Source: Acidobacteriota bacterium
GTDB taxonomy: Bacteria > Acidobacteriota > Thermoanaerobaculia > Multivoradales > J023
NCBI GenBank assembly: GCA_029263315.1
Contig: JAJCXR010000003.1
Coordinates: 128,615 to 192,614, forward strand
Length of the DNA stretch: 64,000 nucleotides
Direction of reading: 5' to 3'
Part shown: piece after piece, positions 52,547 through 59,710 of the stretch
Layout: each line of letters opens with the position of its first letter
Position numbering within the stretch: position 1 is the stretch's first letter
The notes under the pieces: model-generated
The model's input: the letters and a program-made list of their open reading frames with translations, nothing else
Database searches by the model: none
Told to the model about the DNA's origin: nothing
Position numbers and translations under genes: made by a program

Positions 52547-53509
52547 TCAGCGAGGCACCGGCGTTTGCTCGAAGATCTGGCGCAGCAAATCGTCTAGGTC
52601 AAAACCTTCCATCTCGGCTTCCGGATTCATGATCAGACGATGCTCGAGCACCGGGGCCGCGAGCTCCTTGATGTCGTCGGGGGTGACGAAGTCCCGGCCC
52701 CGCAACAGGGCCAGGGAACGGCTGCTGTCGAGGAGGGCCAGAGAGGCCCGGGGCCCGGCCCCCACTTGCACCGCCGGATGCTTGCGAGTGGCGGTGACGA
52801 TGGCCAGGAGATACGTCCTCAGCTCGGCATCGAAACGTACCTGCTGCGATACCACCTGCTGAGACAACAACAGCTGCTCGGGGTCCAACACCGGTTGCAG
52901 ATCGGTGGTTCCGGTCTCGTGGAGACGCCGTCCTTCACTGTAGGCGGCGATAATGGCCGCCTCCGCTTCGGGACTCGGGTAGTCGATGTTGATCTTGAGC
53001 AGAAAACGGTCCCGCTGCGCCTCCGGCAATGGATAAGTGCCTTCGAATTCCACCGGGTTCTGGGTGGCAAAGACGGCGAAGACCGGCGAGACGACGCGGC
53101 GCACGCCGTCGATGGTCACCGCCTTCTCCTGCATCGATTCCAGCAATGCCGCTTGGGTGCGGGGCGGCGTGCGGTTCACTTCATCGGCCAGCAACAGGTC
53201 GGCGAAGATGGGGCCGGGGTGAAAATCAAACGTCTGGCTCTTGGGATGAAAGATATTGGTGCCCAGCAGATCCGCCGGCATCAAATCGGGAGTGAACTGG
53301 ATACGACGGAATCTACAGTCCAGCAATCGGGCGACGGTCAGCACCAGCAGGGTCTTACCGGTTCCCGGAACCCCCTCCAACAACCCATGGCCACCGCTCA
53401 GCAGACAGACCAGGAGTTGCTCCTTGACCTTCTCTTGGCCCAGCACCACGCGGTCGATCTGCTCTCGCAACAGGCGCCAGCGGTCGGCAACTTCAGAAAC
53501 GGTCGGCAT
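52547..53509 (-). CDS. MoxR family AAA+ ATPase
   Basis: A 320-aa ATPase from the ATG at 53509 (MPTVSEVADRWRLLREQ). A further upstream open frame overlaps the preceding gene and is rejected. Walker A, GVPGTGKT, is at 46-53. Walker B, LLLADE, is at 105-110, and the sensor and lid regions follow (FATQNPVEFEGTYPLPEAQRDRFLLKI). MoxR proteins are chaperone-like and work with DUF58/VWA partners in maturation or stress complexes. It overlaps the DUF4350 gene by 17 bases and precedes DUF58, the common arrangement. Confidence 0.95.
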   Translation of the reverse strand: MPTVSEVADRWRLLREQIDRVVLGQEKVKEQLLVCLLSGGHGLLEGVPGTGKTLLVLTVARLLDCRFRRIQFTPDLMPADLLGTNIFHPKSQTFDFHPGPIFADLLLADEVNRTPPRTQAALLESMQEKAVTIDGVRRVVSPVFAVFATQNPVEFEGTYPLPEAQRDRFLLKINIDYPSPEAEAAIIAAYSEGRRLHETGTTDLQPVLDPEQLLLSQQVVSQQVRFDAELRTYLLAIVTATRKHPAVQVGAGPRASLALLDSSRSLALLRGRDFVTPDDIKELAAPVLEHRLIMNPEAEMEGFDLDDLLRQIFEQTPVPR

Positions 53510-54929
53510 GCTCGATCCTCCCAAAGGCTTGATTGATTCGCTCCAGCTGACGATGCAACTCGCCAGCGCTGATGTCTTTACTGCTCGATAATCCGAGACC
53601 ACCCATGGGTCCGCCCAACAGCGCTTCCGCCCGCGCCGCCAAAGCGTCCCCTTGCAGGCCGAAACGCCAGGCCACTTGCTCGACAAAGGCTCGGTGGTAA
53701 AGCTCCAAAGCGTCCCGCCGGCGCAGGGCACGGCCGTAAAGGCTGGCCAAGGAATCCACCATGTCCACCGCCTCCGAGCGCCGTTCCTGATAAGGGTCCT
53801 CCTGCGGTCCGACGGCCCTCGAATGGCGCCACCAAAGGGCCAGGCAAGCGACGATCCACAGGCCGAGGGCGGGGATCAAACGCCAGCGGCCCAGCAAATA
53901 AAACGTCCCCAAGTCATGGGACGTACCGTGCAGGGTCTCATCGAAAAAAATCGGCCGGTCATCCCCCGCCAAGGCCTCCAAAAGCGCCAAATGGTCGGCC
54001 GTTGCCAGATGGGCATTCTGCAACATCTCCGGGGCGGCCAGCAGGATCACCTCGCCGTCGTCCAATGGCCAGCGGCTGATCAACGGCTCGTCCCCTAGCA
54101 GGACGATGGCGTGGCTACGGCGCAGCACGGCGCCGCGCAGAGCTCGGGGAATGGGCGGCTCGAGCTGGTCCGCCCCCGTCCACAGCGGAAAAACGGTGCG
54201 GATCTCGGCGGCCGGCACCGATTGGCTCTCCAGATCGATCATCCAACCGCTGAAGCCGATCACCAGGCGGCCACCCCGTCGCACCCAGGCCGCTTGACGC
54301 TCGCTGAGCAACCGCGGCTCCCGCCAGGACCCCGGCGGTTCTGGCTCCCCCGACCCGGCGTCCGGCGTATTGTCCAGCTCGGCACCACCTTCGTCCACCC
54401 CATCCTGTCCACCGTCTTCCGGCGTAGACGGCTGAGCATCGTCCTCAGACGTACCATCTTCCGGTGTATCGTCCGGCGTCTCCTCGCCCTCTTCTTCCTC
54501 TTCCTCCAAACTCTCGAGCACTTCCTCTAGGGAGCCGGGCTCGCTCCAGCCGGTGGCGAGACGAAAGACCACGCCGTTACGCGGCAGGTCTTCGGGGCTG
54601 ATGCGACGTCCCAAGACGCTCACCGACGCGGCACCGGGGCGGCGCTCTAGATAGGCAAAGGCTTGCGACGTTCCCCGCGGCCCCAGGTTGTAGACCGACA
54701 AAACATCGAAGATGTTGGAGTCCATGCCCGGAGCAGCCTCCCCGTCGTCCTCGTCCACCGGTGCATCGTCCGCCCCTTCGTTGCCCATGTCGTCGTTGGA
54801 CCCCACCCCTTGCGGTGACGGCTTCGTCGCCAGCCGGTGCCCGGAATGGCGGTTGGAATCGGTCCAATAGGCGGCCAAGACGAGATAGGCCAAAACCGCC
54901 AGCAGCAGCAATGGGCTCCACCATCTCAT
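53493..54929 (-). CDS. DUF4350 domain-containing membrane protein
   Basis: A 478-aa protein with an N-terminal membrane anchor (WWSPLLLLAVLAYLVLAAYW). A periplasmic domain with LSVYNLGPRGTSQAFAYLERRPG follows, typical of DUF4350. A very acidic low-complexity linker (residues about 145-205, Glu/Asp/Pro/Thr) comes next. After a second hydrophobic helix (LIPALGLWIVACLALWW, about 350-370) there is a helical tail with RRDALELYHRAFVEQVAWRFGL. DUF4350 genes usually sit upstream of MoxR/DUF58. Its ATG overlaps the DUF4129 stop (ATGA at 54926-54929). Confidence 0.85.
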   Translation of the reverse strand: MRWWSPLLLLAVLAYLVLAAYWTDSNRHSGHRLATKPSPQGVGSNDDMGNEGADDAPVDEDDGEAAPGMDSNIFDVLSVYNLGPRGTSQAFAYLERRPGAASVSVLGRRISPEDLPRNGVVFRLATGWSEPGSLEEVLESLEEEEEEGEETPDDTPEDGTSEDDAQPSTPEDGGQDGVDEGGAELDNTPDAGSGEPEPPGSWREPRLLSERQAAWVRRGGRLVIGFSGWMIDLESQSVPAAEIRTVFPLWTGADQLEPPIPRALRGAVLRRSHAIVLLGDEPLISRWPLDDGEVILLAAPEMLQNAHLATADHLALLEALAGDDRPIFFDETLHGTSHDLGTFYLLGRWRLIPALGLWIVACLALWWRHSRAVGPQEDPYQERRSEAVDMVDSLASLYGRALRRRDALELYHRAFVEQVAWRFGLQGDALAARAEALLGGPMGGLGLSSSKDISAGELHRQLERINQAFGRIEHADRF

Positions 54930-56107
54930 GGCTCAGCCGCCGCAGGTGGTGTCGTCTCGCCTTGGGGCTCGGGAGTCGATCGCAGCCGGTCCAGGATCTC
55001 ACCGGCGGCCCGGCGGCAACGCTCCAAGGCGTCCTCGCTGCTGGCTCCCCGGCCGTACCACTCGGTCTCGAAATGACGGGTCAGCTCGATGAAACGGGAG
55101 CGCCAAGTCAGCTGGGCCGACAAAGCGGCGACGTATTCCCAGTTGGTGCGTCCCTTGCGGTAGTGCAGCAACCCACCGCGATAGAGGTGCACCAACACGG
55201 CGTGATACCAGGCGCGGATCGCTTCCCGCAGACGTCCAGCGGCGGCCAGTTGCTCGGCATAAAGCTCCCATTCGCTGCCTTCGCGGGAGAGTGGGTTGTC
55301 GTCCCCTTTGGCCTGACTGAGAAGACTTTCGGAGGTCAGCGCAACCTGTTGTGGAGCACCACGATTCCCCCTCAGCCAGCGGAAGGCCAGCCAGGCGATG
55401 AGCAGCACCAAGATGACCACCAAAGCGGTCACCAAACGGGCATCGAGGCGAGCAGCCCCCGGCTCGGCCGGCTGCTCGGTGCGCCACTGCTCCAGCAGCC
55501 ACTCGACAAAAACCTCTAGCTTCTCGACCACCCATGCCAGGCGTTCCCCAAGCCAGAGGGTGAACCGATTGCGCCATAGGGTCTGCGGCACAGCAAGCTC
55601 CGGCAGCCGACCGGCGGCGCGCAACGCTTCCACCCTTTGCTCTTCCCCGATGGTGAACAACAGGGCTGCGTCAGCGGGCGCTTCGACGGCCATGGCCGTG
55701 ACTTCACGGTCCAGAACCGCCACCAGCTCGCGGCGCTGAACCTCGAGCCGCTCGATCACCGCATAGGCGGGCTGAGACTCGGGCACCGCCTCCACCAAGG
55801 CCAGGAGTGAGTGATCGACGGCCAGGGGCCGGTCCCCGAGACGCACGCCGCGCTGTCGCAGATCCTCAGCCTGTTGCTTGGCAGCCGGCCAATCCTGACG
55901 CCGCAGGGCGCCGCTCAGGCTTTCCAGCCGACGCAAGTAGCCGGCGGCGGCGAGCACCTCGACCGGATCAGCGCTCGACTCGACGAGGTCGGTGACCCCC
56001 TCGACCGGCGGACCGGAGGACGCCTCCTGAGGCAACGACGGGTCCGCCGTTGCCAGCAACAACCAGCAGGCCGTCGCCAGCCAGAAACACCGGGGTCGCC
56101 AGCCCAT
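54926..56107 (-). CDS. DUF4129 domain-containing protein
   Basis: A 393-aa protein starting at ATG 56107; a GTG at 56113 that overlaps the upstream stop is an alternative giving two more residues. A signal peptide (CFWLATACWLLLATADPSLPQ) is followed by a helical region and a membrane helix at about 265-285 (LVTALVVILVLLIAWLAFRWL). The DUF4129 domain is in the C-terminal 100 residues: GRLREAIRAWYHAVLVHLYRGGL, GRTNWEYVAAL and TRHFETEWYG. The family is defined only by its operon partners MoxR and DUF58. An open frame running 850 bases further upstream shadows the preceding gene and is not used. Confidence 0.87.
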   Translation of the reverse strand: MGWRPRCFWLATACWLLLATADPSLPQEASSGPPVEGVTDLVESSADPVEVLAAAGYLRRLESLSGALRRQDWPAAKQQAEDLRQRGVRLGDRPLAVDHSLLALVEAVPESQPAYAVIERLEVQRRELVAVLDREVTAMAVEAPADAALLFTIGEEQRVEALRAAGRLPELAVPQTLWRNRFTLWLGERLAWVVEKLEVFVEWLLEQWRTEQPAEPGAARLDARLVTALVVILVLLIAWLAFRWLRGNRGAPQQVALTSESLLSQAKGDDNPLSREGSEWELYAEQLAAAGRLREAIRAWYHAVLVHLYRGGLLHYRKGRTNWEYVAALSAQLTWRSRFIELTRHFETEWYGRGASSEDALERCRRAAGEILDRLRSTPEPQGETTPPAAAEP

Positions 56108-56109
56108 CG

Positions 56110-56946
56110 TCACAGCCCAGCCGTCGGCAGGGTCAGCTCGGCAAAGCGCCGTCGCAGGTCTTCCCCGCTGGATCGGGAGCGCACTCGGTTGACCAGGGCA
56201 ACGTGGGAGGCCAGCCAAAAGGGTTCGACCAGGATACGAGCCCCGGCCCAAACCCAGAACAGAAAATAGGGATTGTCCGTCGACCACAGAATGCGCCAGG
56301 ACGCCAAGTCGATGCCCAAGGGTCCACCCACCAGCCAGACCCCCACTTCGAGCAACGCCAGCAGGTTGATCCAGGCCACCAACAAGGCTAGACCGATGAC
56401 CAAACCCAAACCGAAGAGCGCTCGCGGAAAGCGATGGGCTTCGAAGATACGTCGCCAAGCGGCCGCCAGACCAGGACGCCCGCTGAGCACCGAGGTGGCG
56501 GCGGCGAGGCCGGCCAACCCGGCCAGCGGCAAGAGGGCGATCACTGTCCACCCCAGAAGCAGAAAGAGAATCTCCAAGGTCAGGGTCACCGCCAGGTAGT
56601 TGAGCAAGCTGCCCAGTGGCACCTTGAGGGGATACCAGGCGTTGCCCAGAGCATCGGCGCTCCACTGGGCGTGTGCGGCGCGCACGTAGACGGCCCGTCC
56701 ATAGAGCGCCAGCGGCAAAGCCACGGCGATCATCAGGCCATCCAGGTGCAGCAAGGCGCCGTAATCCCCGACCTCTTCGCCGAGCTCGAAGACGTGGGCC
56801 AAGAATCGACATTCGGCGTAGCGCCAGGGCAGTTGGCTGAGCACCAGCAAGCCGAGCCAGCGCCCACCCAGGCCCCGTACCAAATCTTCCCCCTCGTTGA
56901 GTAGGGAAGTGACCGCCAAGTCGTGGCCTCTCACCGTCGCCACCAT
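56110..56946 (-). CDS. Polytopic membrane protein of unknown function
   Basis: A 278-aa protein from the ATG at 56946 with about six hydrophobic segments. Notable are LHLDGLMIAVALPLALYGRAVYVRAAHAQ, LNYLAVTLTLEILFLLLGWTVIALLPLAGLAGLAAATSVL, and a tail of short basic motifs (RVRSRSSGEDLRRRF). No family could be named. It overlaps or touches the DUF4129 start and follows the zinc-finger membrane gene by 43 bases, so it is a core member of the MoxR operon and may occupy the slot that SpoIIM-like or RDD proteins hold in related clusters. Confidence 0.78.
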   Translation of the reverse strand: MVATVRGHDLAVTSLLNEGEDLVRGLGGRWLGLLVLSQLPWRYAECRFLAHVFELGEEVGDYGALLHLDGLMIAVALPLALYGRAVYVRAAHAQWSADALGNAWYPLKVPLGSLLNYLAVTLTLEILFLLLGWTVIALLPLAGLAGLAAATSVLSGRPGLAAAWRRIFEAHRFPRALFGLGLVIGLALLVAWINLLALLEVGVWLVGGPLGIDLASWRILWSTDNPYFLFWVWAGARILVEPFWLASHVALVNRVRSRSSGEDLRRRFAELTLPTAGL

Positions 56947-56989
56947 CCAGGGACACTGACCGGCCGCCTGAGCTTGGATGCCTGAAGAT

Positions 56990-57298
56990 TCAGGAGAAGG
57001 CCCCCCAGACTTGGGCCGCCACCAAGCGCAGCCCGTGCACCAAGCCGAAGAGCAGCGCAACGCTGAGCACCAACATCACCCAGGCACCCCAGCGCCCCTT
57101 GGAGCCCGTCCCCTGGCGTCGCTCCGCCAGGCAGTGGACACAGTAGTTGATACCGTCCCAGACGGTAGCGCAGTTCTGACAAATTCGTTTCTGGCAGGCC
57201 ATGCATATGGCCATGGCGGGGCGGTCCGGGTGATTGGCACACTGAGACATCGCACCTTGGGACATCGGCGCACCTTGAGACATTGCACGTTCAGACAT
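56990..57298 (-). CDS. Small membrane protein with B-box-like zinc module
   Basis: A 102-aa protein from the ATG at 57298, supported by AAGG nine bases upstream. Repeated MSQGA-type segments at the N-terminus give further candidate starts at 57283, 57265 and 57250. An eight-ligand zinc module follows: C-x2-H-x8-C-x2-C-x4-C-x2-C-x9-C-x2-C (CANHPDRPAMAICMACQKRI). A single membrane helix (WVMLVLSVALLFGLVHGL) comes next. The module is shared with the products at 57545 and 58144. It is the first gene of the minus-strand MoxR operon and divergent from the two related plus-strand genes. Confidence 0.78.
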   Translation of the reverse strand: MSERAMSQGAPMSQGAMSQCANHPDRPAMAICMACQKRICQNCATVWDGINYCVHCLAERRQGTGSKGRWGAWVMLVLSVALLFGLVHGLRLVAAQVWGAFS

Positions 57299-57544
57299 CG
57301 GCAAAACCTTAACATGCCGGCCCGCAGCCCAGCCCCTGATAATATCTTTCGACTTTGTTTTGTTAGCCTCAAATAAATTGGTTTCCGGATACGTAGGTCC
57401 GGAAACGTAGGTTGGTACCCAGATACCATAGATGCTCGATACATAGATGCCCGAATATGCCCGATACATTGCATTGCTCACCGTTGGGTTACGGCGTTCG
57501 GCGTCCCTTTGCCGACGGCCCAGGGTGAGAACCGGAGGGATTTG
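57299..57544. promoter_or_regulatory. Divergent promoter region between zinc-module genes
   Basis: This AT-richer spacer contains TATTAT on the minus strand (57339-57344), a possible -10 for the MoxR operon. It also has degenerate near-repeats, such as CCGGATACGTAGG/CCGGAAACGTAGG and ATGCCCGATACATT variants (57385-57470). No -35 at good spacing was found. The plus-strand gene has its own GGAGGGA ribosome site at the right edge. Confidence 0.35.
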
Positions 57545-58144
57545 ATGTCCTATTGTGTGCACCATCCGCAGAGCGAGCTGCCCAGCCAATGCTGTGCCCG
57601 CTGCGAGTCATGGTTCTGCCCGAGCTGCTATGTACTGCTCGACGACTATCTGCTGTGCGCCGACTGCAAAGTCGAGCACATACGCGACGCCTACTGCGGC
57701 GTCGTTCACGGCAGCCTCGATCTGGCTTCGATTTCGCAGCGTTTCATCGCCGTCTTCGTCGACGGCCTGATCTTCGGCATTCCTTACGTCATTTGGATCA
57801 CCTTCCTGTTCGCCGACCCGCTGGAAGGTGACCCGACGACCGTCGCCGGCCTCTTCGGTTTTTTCATCATCCTCTACATGACCGTGGGCCGAGTGGTCTA
57901 CGAAGGTTGGATGCTGCAGAGCCGCGGTCAAACCCTCGGCAAGATGGCGGCCGGTATCAAAGTGGTCACCGTGCAAGGGCACGACTTACGGCCCGGTCAA
58001 GCCTGGGGTCGGGCGACGGCGCGCTTCATCCTCGATGGTTGCGTTTCCTTGGTCAACTATCTCCCGGCGGTGTTCACTAAAGACAAAACCGCCCTGCATG
58101 ACTTGATGGCCGGCACCCGCGTGGTGCGCAAAGGAAGCGAGTGA
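57545..58144 (+). CDS. RDD family membrane protein with N-terminal B-box-like zinc module
   Basis: A 199-aa protein from the ATG at 57545 after GGAGGGA. The N-terminus has the same eight-ligand zinc module as its neighbours, spaced C-x2-H-x9-C-x2-C-x4-C-x2-C-x9-C-x2-C. An RDD domain follows (about 60-190), with IAVFVDGLIFGIPYVIWITFLF, SRGQTLGKMAAGIKVVTVQG and the DLMAGTRVV block. The RDD domain also appears at 38-847, but that protein has no zinc module. Its stop overlaps the next start (TGATG), so the pair is translationally coupled. Confidence 0.87.
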   Translation: MSYCVHHPQSELPSQCCARCESWFCPSCYVLLDDYLLCADCKVEHIRDAYCGVVHGSLDLASISQRFIAVFVDGLIFGIPYVIWITFLFADPLEGDPTTVAGLFGFFIILYMTVGRVVYEGWMLQSRGQTLGKMAAGIKVVTVQGHDLRPGQAWGRATARFILDGCVSLVNYLPAVFTKDKTALHDLMAGTRVVRKGSE

Positions 58145-58977
58145 TGAGCGATCCCAACGACATCACGCGACCCTCACCTGGGCCGACTGAGCAGCCGGAT
58201 CCCTTACCGTCCGCCGCCGTTTCGTCCACCGCCGTTTCGTCTATCGCCGTTTCGTCCATAGTCCAAGGTCCAGCCCAGGAGCCGGCAGCCAGCTCCGAGA
58301 CGCCGCCCCCAATCGATGCCAGCCACAGCGTTGCGACGACGGTCCCGGCACCGCTTGCCGTCGGCCAAGCCCAAGGCCGCGCCGCGGGAAGATTTCACCT
58401 CGACGTCACCTGCCCCCACTGCGGGGTGCCTATCAGTCGTCGAGATCGGACCTTGGGGGGAGAGTCCTGCTTGGCCTGTCATCGGCCCTTCGAAGCCGTC
58501 TTCTTCGATCCCCCGCCCATTCCCAGCCATATTCTGCGCTTGCAGGAGGCGGGTCCCGAAGGAGGTCACCCCTGCGCCGCCCATGGGGAGAATCTGGCGG
58601 TCACCCACTGCAGCCGCTGCGGTGTCTTCATGTGCAGCCTGTGTCGGATCGAGATCGAAGACATGGAGCTGTGCCCGGCCTGCTACCAACGGCTACGCCA
58701 AGCCGGAGAGCTCGTCCCGTTGCGCTTGGAGTCCACCGACTTCGGACGCTACGCCCTGATCTTGGGCATCCTGGCAATCTTCCCACTCACCTTTTTCGGT
58801 TTCGCCCTCGGCCCGGCCGCCATCTATTTCGCCAGCAAGGGTTTGAAACAGAGCGCCGAGCTGCGCCGAACCTCGGGCCGCAAAATGCTCCAGGTCAGCC
58901 GCATCCTGGGCATCGTTGGCACGCTGCTGAGTCTGGGTTTCATCGCCATGATGATCAGCGGCATGATGGGCTCCTAA
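58144..58977 (+). CDS. Membrane protein with zinc ribbon, B-box-like zinc module and DUF4190-like tail
   Basis: A 277-aa protein starting at the ATG that overlaps the upstream stop. The N-terminal 75 residues are low-complexity, partly encoded by a 3x15-bp tandem repeat. A first zinc ribbon uses CPHC and CLAC (about 92-120). The second module, CAAHGENLAVTHCSRCGVFM onwards (about 145-190), has the shared eight-ligand spacing. Two hydrophobic helices (YALILGILAIFPLTFFGFALGPAAIYFA and GIVGTLLSLGFIAMMISGMM) resemble DUF4190. No enzymatic motif is seen; a zinc-dependent protein-protein platform on the membrane is likely. Confidence 0.83.
   Translation: MSDPNDITRPSPGPTEQPDPLPSAAVSSTAVSSIAVSSIVQGPAQEPAASSETPPPIDASHSVATTVPAPLAVGQAQGRAAGRFHLDVTCPHCGVPISRRDRTLGGESCLACHRPFEAVFFDPPPIPSHILRLQEAGPEGGHPCAAHGENLAVTHCSRCGVFMCSLCRIEIEDMELCPACYQRLRQAGELVPLRLESTDFGRYALILGILAIFPLTFFGFALGPAAIYFASKGLKQSAELRRTSGRKMLQVSRILGIVGTLLSLGFIAMMISGMMGS
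58209..58253 (+). repeat. 15-bp tandem repeat in the zinc-ribbon gene
   Basis: Three 15-bp units (GTCCACCGCCGTTTC and variants) encode Val-Ser-Ser-x-Ala repeats in the disordered N-terminus. Frame is preserved. Confidence 0.85.
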
Positions 58978-59004
58978 ATGCCCGTACTCGCAACAAGGAC
59001 CACC

Positions 59005-59565
59005 ATGTCATCCACGAAACAACGCACTCCCATGACCCGATTCTCTTCACTTGTGGCACGATTTCGCGTCTTCTTTATGGATAACTGGGTGGAAATCGAA
59101 GAGCGTAGCGGCAACGTCCAACTGCGGCGGGTGCTCTTTGATGAGACCCAGCTGTTGACCTTGCACCGAGCCCGCAATTGGGCCTGGCCCCTGACCCTGC
59201 TCTTCCTCGCCCTGATCAGCGCCTTCATTGGCTTGGCCTTGGGGGAGGGTGGCGAGACCGGATTCTCCCGGGCTTCCTACCTCGCCGCCCTAGTCTTCCT
59301 GTTGATCGCCATCGGCCTCTTTAGGCTTCCCAAACATGTGGTCACCATCACCAGTCGCCGGGCTCGTATGGCCATGTCCTTTGGCTTCAACGGCAAGAAG
59401 GCCAGGCAATGGTTTACCCGTCTGCAACAGGAGGTCACCAAGGCCCAACGGTCGACCGCCGCCGAGGTGGAGTCCCAGAACGCCGCCATCCAGGAAGCCT
59501 CCCGTCGCCAGTCCGACGCCTTGCCCATGCCTCCGTCGCCGCCACCTTTACCTCCAAGGGATTGA
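59005..59565 (+). CDS. Small membrane protein of unknown function
   Basis: A 186-aa protein. The ATG at 59005 is preferred because AAGGA lies six bases upstream; an ATG at 58978 is the alternative. A cytoplasmic part precedes two hydrophobic helices (LTLLFLALISAFIGLALGEGG and SYLAALVFLLIAIGLFRL). The segment HVVTITSRRARMAMSF and a coiled-coil/Pro tail follow. The layout resembles bacterial PH-like membrane proteins, but no match is certain. It follows the zinc-module genes by 27 bases and is likely their cotranscribed partner. Confidence 0.75.
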   Translation: MSSTKQRTPMTRFSSLVARFRVFFMDNWVEIEERSGNVQLRRVLFDETQLLTLHRARNWAWPLTLLFLALISAFIGLALGEGGETGFSRASYLAALVFLLIAIGLFRLPKHVVTITSRRARMAMSFGFNGKKARQWFTRLQQEVTKAQRSTAAEVESQNAAIQEASRRQSDALPMPPSPPPLPPRD

Positions 59566-59710
59566 ACAAGAGTCCAGCCGCTTGGAGCAACGCCATGGGT
59601 CCTAGGTGAGATTTGATCCAGAAACGGCTCGATTTTGCGCTCGATTGCGATAGCGCCGTTGGCGGGACGCCGATAGGCCGGCGGCAAGGATCTTGCTGAT
59701 CGGTCTATCC

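Noticed and set aside
56114..56956. N-terminal extension of the DUF4129 gene
   Set aside because: The added segment is Arg/Gly-rich shadow of the membrane-protein gene in another frame; signal peptide and overlap place the start at 56107 or 56113.
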